Part shown: piece by piece, positions 7,442 through 16,252 of the stretch
Position numbering within the stretch: position 1 is the stretch's first letter
Layout: each line of letters starts with the position of its first letter
IMG/VR virus record: IMGVR_UViG_3300047089_000043
Span: 1 to 64,000 of that record
DNA length: 64,000 nucleotides
Direction: 5' to 3' (one strand)
Source: a virus
The notes under the pieces: model-generated
Database searches by the model: none
What the model was told of the DNA's origin: nothing
The model's input: only the letters and a program-made list of their open reading frames with translations
Made by a program: the position numbers and the translations under genes

Positions 7442-8536
7442 ATGGTTAAGACCCCGCTTTCTGTCAGTGGCCGGTACATTGTTGATTCTGCTGGTCAGCG
7501 CGTAAAGCTTATTGGCGCGAACTGGAATGCTCATAATGATGTAATGGTTCCGGGCGGTCTTCACCTTCGGCACCGTGACCAGCTAGCCGATACAATTGCA
7601 TCATATGGGCTTAACTCTATCCGTCTTACTTTCGCCCTTAAGATGTTCGACGTGTCTACTCCAGTAGACGATACATTTATTAAGGCTAATCCTGATCTTA
7701 GCGGTGCTAATCCTTTCCAGGTATATCAGGCTTGTGTTAAGTCTCTGACGAATCATGGCATCATGGTTATCCCCAATTGTAGTCTGCTCTTTCCCGGCGT
7801 ATGTTGCGCTGATATTGACGGTAACGGTTTGTGGTGGAATAGCAACTGGCCCGCGTCAAAGTTTTACAATGGCTGGGTTAAAATGGCAATGACCTTTAAG
7901 GGTAATCCGCTGGTCATTGGATACGATCTAAAGAATGAGCCTCGCAATACAACTACGGCCGGTGTGACATATGAGCCAACGTGGGGTGACCAGAATTCTA
8001 AAACTGATTTCCGCCTAGCCTACGAAAAAGCTGGCCTAATGATCCATAGTGTTGACCCAACCTCACTTCTTTTCTGCGAAGGTCTGAGTTATGCTACGAA
8101 TCTTAAAAACGCGGCGTCTCAGCCTGTTATGTCAGCGAACAAGACAGTTTACTCGATGCATGACTACGCCTGGTTTCATACTGGCGGCATGACCTACGAC
8201 GATTACAAGGCCGCAATGGATGCTAACGGCGGATATCTCGTTAGGGATAATATCGCTCCGGTATGGATTGGTGAGTTCGGCATTGATATCGTTAATCCTC
8301 TGGGTCTGGGTGATACGTGGGTGGGGCACTTCTTTACATATGCCCGCGAGCGTGACCTAGACGTGTGCTGGTGGCTTCTTGACGGAACAGCTCATGTCGG
8401 GCATCAGCCAACAACTAACGTCCTTAAAGAAGCAGAAGGGGCCAGAGAAGGATTCGGCTTGCTTAAAGCTGACTGGACTAATCCGACCAACCTAGATGTT
8501 ATGTGTCAACTCAGGGCACTTCAAAACCAGGGATAA
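7442..8536 (+). CDS. Glycoside hydrolase family 5 (cellulase-like)
   Basis: A 364-residue protein that is nearly all one GH5 TIM barrel: VKLIGANWN (22-30), GLNSIRLTF (56-64), DLKNEPRN with acid/base Glu166, YSMHDYAWF (237-245) and VWIGEFGID with nucleophile Glu278. Both catalytic glutamates and the NEP motif are intact. GH5 enzymes cut beta-1,4-linked glucans, mannans and related chains. No signal peptide or membrane segment is seen, so it probably acts in the virion or in the lysed cell. GGAGGA precedes ATG 7442. Its position between capsid gene and further virion proteins suggests it may ride on the capsid. The exact substrate cannot be read from sequence. Confidence 0.9.
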   Translation: MVKTPLSVSGRYIVDSAGQRVKLIGANWNAHNDVMVPGGLHLRHRDQLADTIASYGLNSIRLTFALKMFDVSTPVDDTFIKANPDLSGANPFQVYQACVKSLTNHGIMVIPNCSLLFPGVCCADIDGNGLWWNSNWPASKFYNGWVKMAMTFKGNPLVIGYDLKNEPRNTTTAGVTYEPTWGDQNSKTDFRLAYEKAGLMIHSVDPTSLLFCEGLSYATNLKNAASQPVMSANKTVYSMHDYAWFHTGGMTYDDYKAAMDANGGYLVRDNIAPVWIGEFGIDIVNPLGLGDTWVGHFFTYARERDLDVCWWLLDGTAHVGHQPTTNVLKEAEGAREGFGLLKADWTNPTNLDVMCQLRALQNQG

Positions 8537-8540
8537 TTCA

Positions 8541-9167
8541 ATGAAAATTATTTGCTGCTATTCCAGCGAACCTCACCCGAAGACTGTGGAAGCAATCGAT
8601 AAGTTCGCACCCGATTGTGAATTCATCGAAACAAAAGGATTGTATGGTTACGGTGAAGTTATCACCGCGCACTGGACCGGCGAAGAAACTCTCGTAAATA
8701 TCGAGGGCGATAAGGAAATTACCGCAGAGGTGATTCCTTCGTTTCTCGATTGTGACGAACCGTGGTGTACTTTCGGTTGTAAGACTTTGCCGTCGCCTTA
8801 CCGGAAGCTAGTTTATCACGGTCTTTCGTGCGCAAAGTTTTCCGTGAAGTTGCAGCAGGTGGTTAAGCCCAAGGAATTCATCTGCGAAGATGTACCGTGG
8901 CAACCTTGTCGTCACTGTGCCAATAAGGGCTGCTGGAATCAGCTAGACGTGCGAATGGTACGAGCCTTTGAAGCGCACGGCGTAGACTTTCCCCACACTC
9001 ACGGGGTTATTAAGCACCACCATACTTACGATCTTGCATGGTGGCAGGAATGGCGGAAAGACTGGGATTTCCTTCAAGATACCGACGCCCGGCTCAGGGA
9101 AATTCATGCTAGGGCGTATCCTCGATTCCCTGGTATTGATGAAATTAACAAAGAAATGATATCTTGA
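8541..9167 (+). CDS. Possible glycosyltransferase-like protein
   Basis: A 208-residue soluble protein. The N-terminus (MKIICCYSS, then GYGEVITAHW and ETLVNIEGDKEIT around 35-60) resembles small phage and bacterial nucleotide-sugar transferases in which an I-E-x-D segment binds the sugar donor; CDEPWCTFGC (about 72-81) also resembles that group. The second half has CRHCANKGCW, a zinc-like cysteine cluster, and a His-rich HTHGVIKHHHTYD. It follows the GH5 gene by 4 bases. The family call rests on short motifs only; a capsid-modifying or unrelated role is possible. Confidence 0.45.
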   Translation: MKIICCYSSEPHPKTVEAIDKFAPDCEFIETKGLYGYGEVITAHWTGEETLVNIEGDKEITAEVIPSFLDCDEPWCTFGCKTLPSPYRKLVYHGLSCAKFSVKLQQVVKPKEFICEDVPWQPCRHCANKGCWNQLDVRMVRAFEAHGVDFPHTHGVIKHHHTYDLAWWQEWRKDWDFLQDTDARLREIHARAYPRFPGIDEINKEMIS

Positions 9168-9178
9168 AAGGACACTAG

Positions 9179-9682
9179 ATGACCGCTTACACTGACAACC
9201 TTTACGAAAAGTGGCTGGAAATGTCACTTTACGGCACTCCACTTGTGAACAATCCCGGCAAGTTTACCGAGATTGTGCAGTTCCTTAATTTGAACGCCAT
9301 TACTCCGACGCTTACTGGGTTCCCTACTGCATTTGTACTGGGAACTGGTCAGGCAACTAACGCAGACACGACCAATACTTGGGATTCTGGCGTCGCGGAA
9401 GTAAAGAGCCTGCCTGTTCTTGTGCGAGTTACGACAACAATCGGTGCTACTCCAACTTGTACCTATACCATTAACGGTTCGGTAGATAACTCGTCTTTCG
9501 CCCCGCTTAACTATGCGGATATCGGATCACTGGGCACCGTTACAGCGGCTCCGTTTGTAATCACTACTGCAACTACGGCAGTTAAGGTGATTCCTGTCGG
9601 TCAGCGTTACCGATACATCAAGGTCACTTACTCCCTGAACACGAACGTTACTAATACAGCCGATCTACTCAAGCTAGGATAA
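9179..9682 (+). CDS. Probable virion protein, beta-rich
   Basis: A 167-residue Thr-, Val- and Asn-rich protein with alternating hydrophobic strands and no charged helical core except the first 20 residues. Such composition is typical of capsid decoration or fibre proteins. AAAGGA precedes the ATG. No family recognised; virion assignment comes from composition and position among head genes. Confidence 0.55.
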   Translation: MTAYTDNLYEKWLEMSLYGTPLVNNPGKFTEIVQFLNLNAITPTLTGFPTAFVLGTGQATNADTTNTWDSGVAEVKSLPVLVRVTTTIGATPTCTYTINGSVDNSSFAPLNYADIGSLGTVTAAPFVITTATTAVKVIPVGQRYRYIKVTYSLNTNVTNTADLLKLG

Positions 9683-9686
9683 GAAC

Positions 9687-9968
9687 ATGGCAAACGAAGA
9701 CCCACGTATCGCGCCGCTACGGCGCAAGCTCGCAGCCACTCAGGAGCCCGCTAAGAGGGCAGAACTTGCCGTGGTGCTCCGTAGTCTAGGATTCGATCCT
9801 GACGCCGCAGACGAAGCTACAGCGGCTCCCAAGGGGCGCTCAGTACCCAAGCAGCAGACTACCGAATCTAAGCCCGACGAACCGGCTAAGCGTCCTGCTA
9901 GGCCCGCAGCTAGCAAGGCCGCTCCTAAGCCAGCCGCTAAGCCAGCCGCTAAGAGCGCGGACAAGTAA
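9687..9968 (+). CDS. Small protein with Ala/Lys/Pro-rich tail
   Basis: A 93-residue protein: a helical N-terminal half (DPRIAPLRRKL to LRSLGFDPD) and a disordered tail dominated by KPAAKPAAK-type repeats from about residue 48. Its stop overlaps the next start (TAATG). The tail is like those of DNA- or head-associated phage proteins; function not known. Confidence 0.55.
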   Translation: MANEDPRIAPLRRKLAATQEPAKRAELAVVLRSLGFDPDAADEATAAPKGRSVPKQQTTESKPDEPAKRPARPAASKAAPKPAAKPAAKSADK

Positions 9969-10141
9969 TGGCAGCAACGACACCGCCGAAGGGTAAGCCT
10001 ACGCCTAAGCGCGAAGATCAGCGAAAGGCACGTAAGCGCCCGCTGCCGCATGAATACAAGGAACAGCCTATTATGGATATCGTCGGTTCTGGCAGCATTA
10101 CACTTCCGTCTGTTTCCGCAACTATGGCAGAAAAGGAATAA
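9968..10141 (+). CDS. Short basic head-region protein
   Basis: A 57-residue product in an overlapping start (TAATG). The first 35 residues are Lys/Arg/Pro-rich (KGKPTPKREDQRKARKRP), the rest neutral (DIVGSGSITLPSVSATM). Tight coupling on both sides supports it being translated. No family recognised. Confidence 0.5.
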   Translation: MAATTPPKGKPTPKREDQRKARKRPLPHEYKEQPIMDIVGSGSITLPSVSATMAEKE

Positions 10142-10146
10142 TTTAA

Positions 10147-10590
10147 ATGACGACATACTTTAATACCGCTGCTGCTGGTGCGGTGATTACACAGAACGAT
10201 GCGCTAAAGGCAATGTTCAATGCTGGCAAGCTACAGATTTGGACGGATGCCCAGGTGTCGAGTGGTAAGGACCCAGATGTAGCATTCTCAGGAACTAAGC
10301 TAGCGGAGTTTACATTCAGCGCTACCGCCTTTGGTTCGGCGGGTACTGGCTCACTGACGGGATCTTTTCCTTCTAAGATCTGGACGGTTACCGCAAGCTT
10401 TTCAGCCTCGACCGTTACGGCGCTAGCGTCGGGAACTGCTGCCACATTTGGCCTTGTCAGTTCTGGTGCGGTGCTACTCGCGGCCGGTTCGGTCGGAACC
10501 TCTGGCGCAGACATTAACTTCAACTCCGTTGCATTCAGCTCTGGTGCTAACATCACGCTTTCCAGCTTCACGCTTGTAATGCCTGAATAA
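10147..10590 (+). CDS. Probable virion protein, beta-rich
   Basis: A 147-residue Ser/Thr/Ala/Gly-rich protein with YFNTAAAGAVITQND at the start and many short beta strands. It lacks clear membrane segments. Likely a head surface or decoration protein by composition and neighbours; no family recognised. Confidence 0.55.
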   Translation: MTTYFNTAAAGAVITQNDALKAMFNAGKLQIWTDAQVSSGKDPDVAFSGTKLAEFTFSATAFGSAGTGSLTGSFPSKIWTVTASFSASTVTALASGTAATFGLVSSGAVLLAAGSVGTSGADINFNSVAFSSGANITLSSFTLVMPE

Positions 10591-10609
10591 TTTTTAAGAA
10601 AGGAACGGC

Positions 10610-11185
10610 ATGGCTGTACTTTACAGGTTTCCCGCTCAGCCGCAAGCATATAATGCTGGTACAGCGGTAACTGCCGCTGCCCTGACTTCGGGGCTTATCG
10701 GAAGTAACTTCCCCGTTATCCCTGCTTCTGTTTATCAGCCAGGGGCTAGGCTTAGTATCCGGTGTCACGGAGAAATTACCTCGACTTCGGCAACCCCTAC
10801 ATGTGCTATCGGTTTTTACTTCGGCGCACTTGGTGCCGCAATTGGTTCTGAAACTTTGCTTGGCGCTACTACAGGTATGGCCGTGTCTGCATCTGCAACC
10901 GCCTGGGCTTTTACTGCTGTTTACAATGGCACGTTCCGAGCACTGGCAACAGGCGTTTCGGCTAATGGTATTATCCATGGCTCAGGCGAAGTGTTCTCGT
11001 TTATGAACACGGGCTTGACGGCTACGGGAGTTGTTTACCCGCTGGGCATTACGGCTGCCGGGCGCACGGTAAGTACATTCCCGACGCAGCAGCCGCAACA
11101 GATTGATGTTGGCGTTACGCTAAGCAGCGTCACGGGTACTCCCTCTGTCACCATTTCCGATGTGTGGGTTGAATTGACAGCATAA
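10610..11185 (+). CDS. Probable virion protein, beta-rich
   Basis: A 191-residue protein with VLYRFPAQPQAYNAG at the start and a jelly-roll-like run of strands (GARLSIRCHGEI, TCAIGFYFG, FTAVYNGTFR). AAAGGAAC precedes the ATG. Composition and position suggest a capsid or fibre surface protein. No catalytic motif seen. Confidence 0.55.
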   Translation: MAVLYRFPAQPQAYNAGTAVTAAALTSGLIGSNFPVIPASVYQPGARLSIRCHGEITSTSATPTCAIGFYFGALGAAIGSETLLGATTGMAVSASATAWAFTAVYNGTFRALATGVSANGIIHGSGEVFSFMNTGLTATGVVYPLGITAAGRTVSTFPTQQPQQIDVGVTLSSVTGTPSVTISDVWVELTA

Positions 11186-11209
11186 ACCGCCGTTTACTGG
11201 AAAGGCGGT
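11186..11209 (+). promoter_or_regulatory. Hairpin over the ribosome site of the repeat protein
   Basis: ACCGCC (11186-11191) pairs with GGCGGT (11204-11209) across a 12-base loop; the right arm and loop contain the purine-rich GGAAAGGCGGTGAG that must serve as ribosome site for ATG 11215. Folding would restrain translation of the 1236-residue protein. Inference from sequence only. Confidence 0.4.
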
Positions 11210-11214
11210 GAGCT

Positions 11215-14200
11215 ATGAGCTGGTCGTTTGTCGGATCTAATTCGGGGCAGATCGCCAACAGTGCCCTAACTGGTAACACACCCGCCCTTCCGGCTGGGGT
11301 GCAGGGCGGCGACCTGATAATCCTGGTCGTTTCCGCTTTCGCCAGCACCATCACGCAGGCTAGTTTCACCACGCTGCGGAATACAAGCGGTGCCGCGTCG
11401 GCTAATGACAACTTCCTGCTGAGTTACCGGATCGCGGCGGGCACTCCCGGCTCAGCTACCACCGACCCATCCCAGTGGACAGTTACCTTTGGTACAACAA
11501 CCTGGGCTGGCGGATTCGTTTATGTCATTCGCAGCTCTCTGGGTGTCGGGTCGGTAGCGAACAGCGCTGAGTTCACCAATGCTACCCGCAATACGGTTCT
11601 TACCGCTCCCGCGCTGACTGTCGCCGGTTCCGGGGATGCTACTATCTGGGGTTATGGTGGACAGCCATCCGGTAACGGTGGCGTCTCTACAGCTATCACC
11701 ATGCCAGGAACGTTGAGTAATACTGCAACGTCCGCAGGGCAAACCTGGGGAAACGGCGGGTCATTTGGCATAGGCTGGGGCGTCAATGTCACGGCTCCCG
11801 GCACGGCTACGGCTGTACTAGCGCTGGACCAAAACGACTTCGGTGTCGATGTTACCGAAGCCATTATGTTGACTCCGGGGCAGGCACTCCGTTTCCCGCC
11901 AGTACGATTCGCGCCATTGATGCGCAAGCTTGGTCCTGGTGCCCCATTCCAGCAACCTGCTGGTTATTCTAATACACTAGTTGTTGTTCCTATTACGGGC
12001 ACTGGCAGCGCGACTGTTAAGAAGCCTAGCGCTTCTGGTTCGGGATCTATTCCCGGTCCGCTGGCTACAAGTACGTCGGCTAAGGCTTTGCAGCGTCCCT
12101 CTGCGGATAAGATCGCGTACCTATTCGATGGTTCTGCGATTATCGGTTACTGGAATGGCACGACGGGGCAGATAGCGCAGGTTACTAATCCGCTAACTGC
12201 ACCTGTCACTACCAACCTTATCACGACCGCCGAAGACGCTATTAGTATCTGGACGGATAACTCGTCGGGAACCTCATCTGATATCTGGATTTCCAGTTCT
12301 TATGATGATGCATCCGGTGGCGCGGGACCTGCCTTGCATGTACGGCATGGTACGTATAACGGGTCTACTTTTACATGGGATACCGCAACGCTAATTGCCG
12401 GTACCACTAACGCGGCCACCATTCAGAGCACTATCGTCTATAATGGTACGTATGTTATCGTGTTCTGGTGGGATGGGATTTCGGGCACAGACCGGATATC
12501 CTATTCTTACACTACCGATAAGACTGCTACTACCGGATGGGCTACGACAGCAACGTTCTCTGAATCGGCTACTTGGTCAACTATTGTCCAGGTGGCTGCA
12601 CGTCATAGTACTGCACTGGGCGGAACTGTTGTCGTTTACGGCGCTAATTCTCAGTTGCACTATGCCGCACTTTCTGATTCGTCCACACCGGCCCTGGCTA
12701 ACTGGGGCGGAAGGACTGTCTTCGATCAGTTTTCGGATGCCGGTGGCTTCGGTGGTCCTCAAATTGTAATCAATGAGAATACCGGCGATGTTCACGTATC
12801 GAGGGCCTGCCAGAATTCGGGCGGTCCTACCTGGTTCGGCGTAACTTACTGGCACGGTACCTGGTCGGCTGGTTCCCCGCCTACGATGAGTTTTGCAACT
12901 CGCGTTATCGTAGATTCTGCCGGATCATCAACAGCTCCCGTAGATATCGCACTTGCGGTAGATGTGTCTAACAAGGTTTGGGTACTTTGGACCGATGCTG
13001 TTGCATCGGGCAACCTTAAGTATGCCACGCTTGTATCTCCGTTTACGTCAGCGAGTGGCAGCACAACTCTAGTTGCGGGTGGCGGTTCATCTAATCCTAG
13101 GTGGCCTCATGTGCCCGCAATATCTCAGACGCAAGATAGACTCGCTGATGCATTGCCTATTTTGTATACGGATACAACGTCAAGTCCCTATCCGATAAAG
13201 CTGGATACGACTGTAACGCTGCCCGCATCAGGAGCTTCTGGATCTGGTTCAGTACAGTGTAAGAAGCCTAGCGCTAATGGCTCTGGTACAGAGCAATTCT
13301 CCGCTACGGGCGCACCATCTGCCAAGAAGCCTAGCGCTTCTGGTAGTGGTACCGAGCAATTCCTAGCGACAGGTTCATCACTCGCTAAGAAACCAGCAGC
13401 GGCAGGAATAGGCACGAACTTTAACGGTTCGGGCAGCAGCACTGTTAAGAAAATGGTTGCATCGGGTACCGGCACTGAGCAATTCCTGGCTACTGGCGCA
13501 CCTCGCGCTAAGAAGCCAGCAGCTAATGGAACAGGTACAAACTTCTGGGCTACTGGAAGTTCTTCACTTAAGAAGCCTGCCGCATCTGGTAGCGGTACCG
13601 AGACATTTACTGCAACAGGTTCATCGAACGTTAAGAAGCCAGCAGCAGCCGGAACTGGAACAAACTTCTGGGGCTCTGGTAGTTCTAGCGTTAAGAAGCC
13701 TGCGGCTAATGGAACAGGCGTAGAAGTATTCACAGCTACGGGTGCTCCGCGTGCTAAGAAGCCTAGCGCTTCTGGTACTGGGACTAACTTCTGGGCTACT
13801 GGCAGTAGTGCTGTTAAGAAGCCTGCGGCTAGCGGATCTGGTACAGAGACATTTACTGCTACTGGTTCGAGTAACGTCAAGAAGCCTGCGGCCAATGGAA
13901 CGGGAACGAACTTTAACGGTTCGGGAAGTTCTAGCGTTAAGAAGCCTGCGGCTAATGGTACTGGTTCAATTCCAGGCATTTCGGCTACTGGCAGTTCTTC
14001 TGTTAAGAAGCCTGCCGCATCTGGAACTGGCGTCGAAACGTTTACGGCGACAGGTTCGTCTAACGTTAAGAAGCCTAGCGCTTCTGGAACAGGTACAAAC
14101 TTCTATGGTTCTGGCAGTTCGGCTCTCAAAAAGCCCGCTGCATCTGGTACCGGCGTCGAAACCTTCACCGCAAACGGTAGTAGTTCTATCAAGAAAACTG

Positions 14201-14925
14201 CTGCGAGCGGTACCGGGACTAACACTCCCGCAGGATTGACGGGTACCGGCCAGATTACTTGTAAAAAGACTAGTGTTTCTGGTGCTGGCGTCGAAGTCTA
14301 CACGGCTACCGCAGCCGTTAACGCGAAGAAGCCTGCGATTTCGGGCACTGGCTCGATTCCGGGCAACTCTGCTACTGGCAGCGCGACGGTTAAAAAGCCT
14401 AGCGCAAGCGGTACAGGTTTGGCGGGAGCTATTGGTAGCGGTTCTACCTCTGTTAAGAAGCCAGCCGCTAATGGTACAGGCGTCGAGCAGTTTACTGCAA
14501 CTGGAAGTAGCAGGGCTAAGAAGCCTGCTGCTAACGGAACAGGCAACGCGGGTGGGCTGGCCGGAACTGGTTCGGTAACAGCTAAGAAGCCTGCGCCTAA
14601 CGGTACGGGTAGCGAATCCTGGTCTGGTGCTGGCGGCGTTATCGTCAAAAAGGCTACGTTGCTTGCTACGGGATCTCAGCAATTCTTGGGCTCTGGTAGT
14701 TCGAGGGCTAAGAAGCCTCAAATCTCCGCGATTTCACTAGCGTTCGGAACTGGCACGCTAGGAGTTATTCACCCTTACCACGCCATTGTTGCAGGCAGCG
14801 GTGAAAAGGGCGCGACTGTAACCCACGGTGCTAAATCCCATACGACCGTGACCGAAACAGATAAGGCAAGGGGCGCTGTGTCCGGTAAATCTAAGACATC
14901 GAGTAAGGTAGCGGGTGAGACATAA
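11215..14925 (+). CDS. Large repetitive virion protein with propeller-like centre
   Basis: A 1236-residue protein. Residues 1-225 are a beta-rich domain; 265-280 hold a single KKPSASGSGS unit; about 295-670 is a series of Trp/Asp-containing strands (YWNGTTGQ, DIWISSSYDD, YVIVFWWDG, NKVWVLWTD) that look like a sialidase-type beta-propeller, without catalytic residues I can assign. From about 680 to 1170 come some 24 units of 20-21 residues with the core (V/A)KKPxAxGTG alternating with TNFxxSGSS or TETFTATGSS. The end is charged and polar. It sits among head genes before the connector. It may be a long capsid fibre binding glycans or the host surface; this is inference. Confidence 0.75.
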   Translation: MSWSFVGSNSGQIANSALTGNTPALPAGVQGGDLIILVVSAFASTITQASFTTLRNTSGAASANDNFLLSYRIAAGTPGSATTDPSQWTVTFGTTTWAGGFVYVIRSSLGVGSVANSAEFTNATRNTVLTAPALTVAGSGDATIWGYGGQPSGNGGVSTAITMPGTLSNTATSAGQTWGNGGSFGIGWGVNVTAPGTATAVLALDQNDFGVDVTEAIMLTPGQALRFPPVRFAPLMRKLGPGAPFQQPAGYSNTLVVVPITGTGSATVKKPSASGSGSIPGPLATSTSAKALQRPSADKIAYLFDGSAIIGYWNGTTGQIAQVTNPLTAPVTTNLITTAEDAISIWTDNSSGTSSDIWISSSYDDASGGAGPALHVRHGTYNGSTFTWDTATLIAGTTNAATIQSTIVYNGTYVIVFWWDGISGTDRISYSYTTDKTATTGWATTATFSESATWSTIVQVAARHSTALGGTVVVYGANSQLHYAALSDSSTPALANWGGRTVFDQFSDAGGFGGPQIVINENTGDVHVSRACQNSGGPTWFGVTYWHGTWSAGSPPTMSFATRVIVDSAGSSTAPVDIALAVDVSNKVWVLWTDAVASGNLKYATLVSPFTSASGSTTLVAGGGSSNPRWPHVPAISQTQDRLADALPILYTDTTSSPYPIKLDTTVTLPASGASGSGSVQCKKPSANGSGTEQFSATGAPSAKKPSASGSGTEQFLATGSSLAKKPAAAGIGTNFNGSGSSTVKKMVASGTGTEQFLATGAPRAKKPAANGTGTNFWATGSSSLKKPAASGSGTETFTATGSSNVKKPAAAGTGTNFWGSGSSSVKKPAANGTGVEVFTATGAPRAKKPSASGTGTNFWATGSSAVKKPAASGSGTETFTATGSSNVKKPAANGTGTNFNGSGSSSVKKPAANGTGSIPGISATGSSSVKKPAASGTGVETFTATGSSNVKKPSASGTGTNFYGSGSSALKKPAASGTGVETFTANGSSSIKKTAASGTGTNTPAGLTGTGQITCKKTSVSGAGVEVYTATAAVNAKKPAISGTGSIPGNSATGSATVKKPSASGTGLAGAIGSGSTSVKKPAANGTGVEQFTATGSSRAKKPAANGTGNAGGLAGTGSVTAKKPAPNGTGSESWSGAGGVIVKKATLLATGSQQFLGSGSSRAKKPQISAISLAFGTGTLGVIHPYHAIVAGSGEKGATVTHGAKSHTTVTETDKARGAVSGKSKTSSKVAGET
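13252..14724 (+). repeat. About 24 tandem coding repeats of 60-63 bases
   Basis: Units encode KKPxAxGTG plus an 11-12 residue spacer, first at 13261 and last near 14710, with one more isolated copy near 12018. Spacers alternate between two types (TNFW/N... and TETFTATGSS...). The codons for the same residues differ from unit to unit (AAGAAGCCTGCG, AAGAAGCCAGCA, AAGAAGCCTGCT), so DNA identity is lower than protein identity. That argues for selection on the protein and against very recent duplication. Confidence 0.85.
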
Positions 14926-15764
14926 TGGCAGCGATCGAAATGGGAGAATCCTATACTTCCACATTTGTTCTAACGGACGTAAACGGGAACTATATCGATG
15001 CTACGGTTGTGCTCACCGTTACCTTGCCCAATCAAACTACTGCAACGCCAAGCGTTACGCATGACAGCCTAGGTCACTACCACGTCGATTACACATTGGC
15101 GCTGGAAGGGCTGTATAAATTTCAGTGGGTTTCGACAGGACCATCTACCTCCAAGACCGACTACGTTCCCGTTGTAGCATTCAGGTCTATCGTAAGTATC
15201 GATGACGTTAAGACGTTCATCAATTACGGCTCTAGTACATCTAACGAAAAGGAATCTCTGCTTCGTCAGGTGATGATGGCAGTAACGGAACTGGTTGAAG
15301 AAGTGGTGGGAGTTTGTGTCATCAGAACCTTTACTAACGAAAGGGTTCCCGGTGGATATACTTCGATGGTATTGAAGCTGCCTCACGGTCCGCTGCTTAG
15401 TGAAACGTCTATTACTTCGATTAGTTCTGTTCGATTGAACGGGCCTACGTGGACTCAGGCTAATAACGATTTCGTCGTTTACCCCGATAGTGCCACCGTC
15501 GAGCTAGCTTCCTATCAGCCGTTCTATTACGGACCGTGGAAAGCTACATTCACGGCAGGGCGAGCGGTGATTTCACAGAAGATTCAGCTTGCCGCGCTTG
15601 AGATTTGCTACGATATGTGGGCGACTCAGCGGCCTTATGGTGCGGACCAGCTTGAGCCCGGACCAAACGCTACTGCTAACTGGGAAATCCTGGTTAATAC
15701 ATATAAGATCCCGCCGCACGCTATGGCGATGTTGTCGGGTGAGGAAAGGCCGGGGTTCCGCTAA
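14925..15764 (+). CDS. Head-tail connector with N-terminal Ig-like domain
   Basis: A 279-residue protein. Residues 1-85 (GESYTSTFVLTDVNGNYIDA, HVDYTLALEGLYKFQW) look like an Ig-like strand domain; 87-279 start IVSIDDVKTFINYG and have the helical SxxLLRQVMMAVTELVEEVVG and QLAALEICYDMWATQR typical of head-tail adaptor (gp6-like connector) proteins. It would form the ring under the portal. The start overlaps the upstream stop (TAATG). Confidence 0.7.
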   Translation: MAAIEMGESYTSTFVLTDVNGNYIDATVVLTVTLPNQTTATPSVTHDSLGHYHVDYTLALEGLYKFQWVSTGPSTSKTDYVPVVAFRSIVSIDDVKTFINYGSSTSNEKESLLRQVMMAVTELVEEVVGVCVIRTFTNERVPGGYTSMVLKLPHGPLLSETSITSISSVRLNGPTWTQANNDFVVYPDSATVELASYQPFYYGPWKATFTAGRAVISQKIQLAALEICYDMWATQRPYGADQLEPGPNATANWEILVNTYKIPPHAMAMLSGEERPGFR

Positions 15765-16240
15765 TGCCCTCAACGCATTCTACGGCTATCGATGATGTAA
15801 TTGTCTGGATTGTTGCGACTCTTACGGCAGCACTAAGCTATCCGGTATTTGACGGGCCGCCGACGAGTATGCCTGACAGGGATCAATTCCAGTTTGTAGC
15901 CATCGGGGCAGAATCGCCCTTGGAAACTGGCGAGGAAGCCCCTCCGGTTAATGCCGCAAACATGAGTCAGGTTTACAAGGGTCTGGGCGGAAGAATTCGC
16001 GAAGAAGATATGAACATCAATTGTGTGGCAGTTGGAAAGAGTACCACAATTGCAGCAGCGCGAGGTTTGGCAGTTAGCGTTATTAATAACGTAGCTACAA
16101 ATATTGGTTTTCATCCCGGCACGCTCGATACCTGGAACGCCCTAGTTTCGGATGTTGTCGATACACGATCATTGAATGTACCTGGTGGTGCGGTGGTACA
16201 GATGCAATTTGTTATTACTGTTCGCGCCAATCTATCGTAA
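15764..16240 (+). CDS. Head closure / tail terminator-like protein
   Basis: A 158-residue protein between the connector and the major tail protein, the usual place for head closure and tail terminator proteins. It has an N-terminal helix (AIDDVIVWIVATLTAAL), a mixed core with DMNINCVAVGK, and a C-terminal strand VQMQFVITVRANLS typical of tail terminators. The assignment rests on position and this pattern. Confidence 0.55.
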   Translation: MPSTHSTAIDDVIVWIVATLTAALSYPVFDGPPTSMPDRDQFQFVAIGAESPLETGEEAPPVNAANMSQVYKGLGGRIREEDMNINCVAVGKSTTIAAARGLAVSVINNVATNIGFHPGTLDTWNALVSDVVDTRSLNVPGGAVVQMQFVITVRANLS

Positions 16241-16252
16241 AGGATTTACATA

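Noticed and set aside
13188-13979. Long minus-strand open frame of 263 codons over the repeat gene
   Set aside because: It is the mirror of the tandem repeats (GC-biased codons without stops in reverse), repeats with the same period, and has no ribosome site.
13742-14721. Plus- and minus-strand open frames inside the repeat array, Leu/Arg-rich
   Set aside because: Shadow frames of the KKPxAxGTG repeats; composition is not protein-like and the main frame is continuous.
13252-14724. Repeat array considered as a CRISPR
   Set aside because: Repeats are coding, 60-63 bases, not identical, with no unique spacers and no cas genes.
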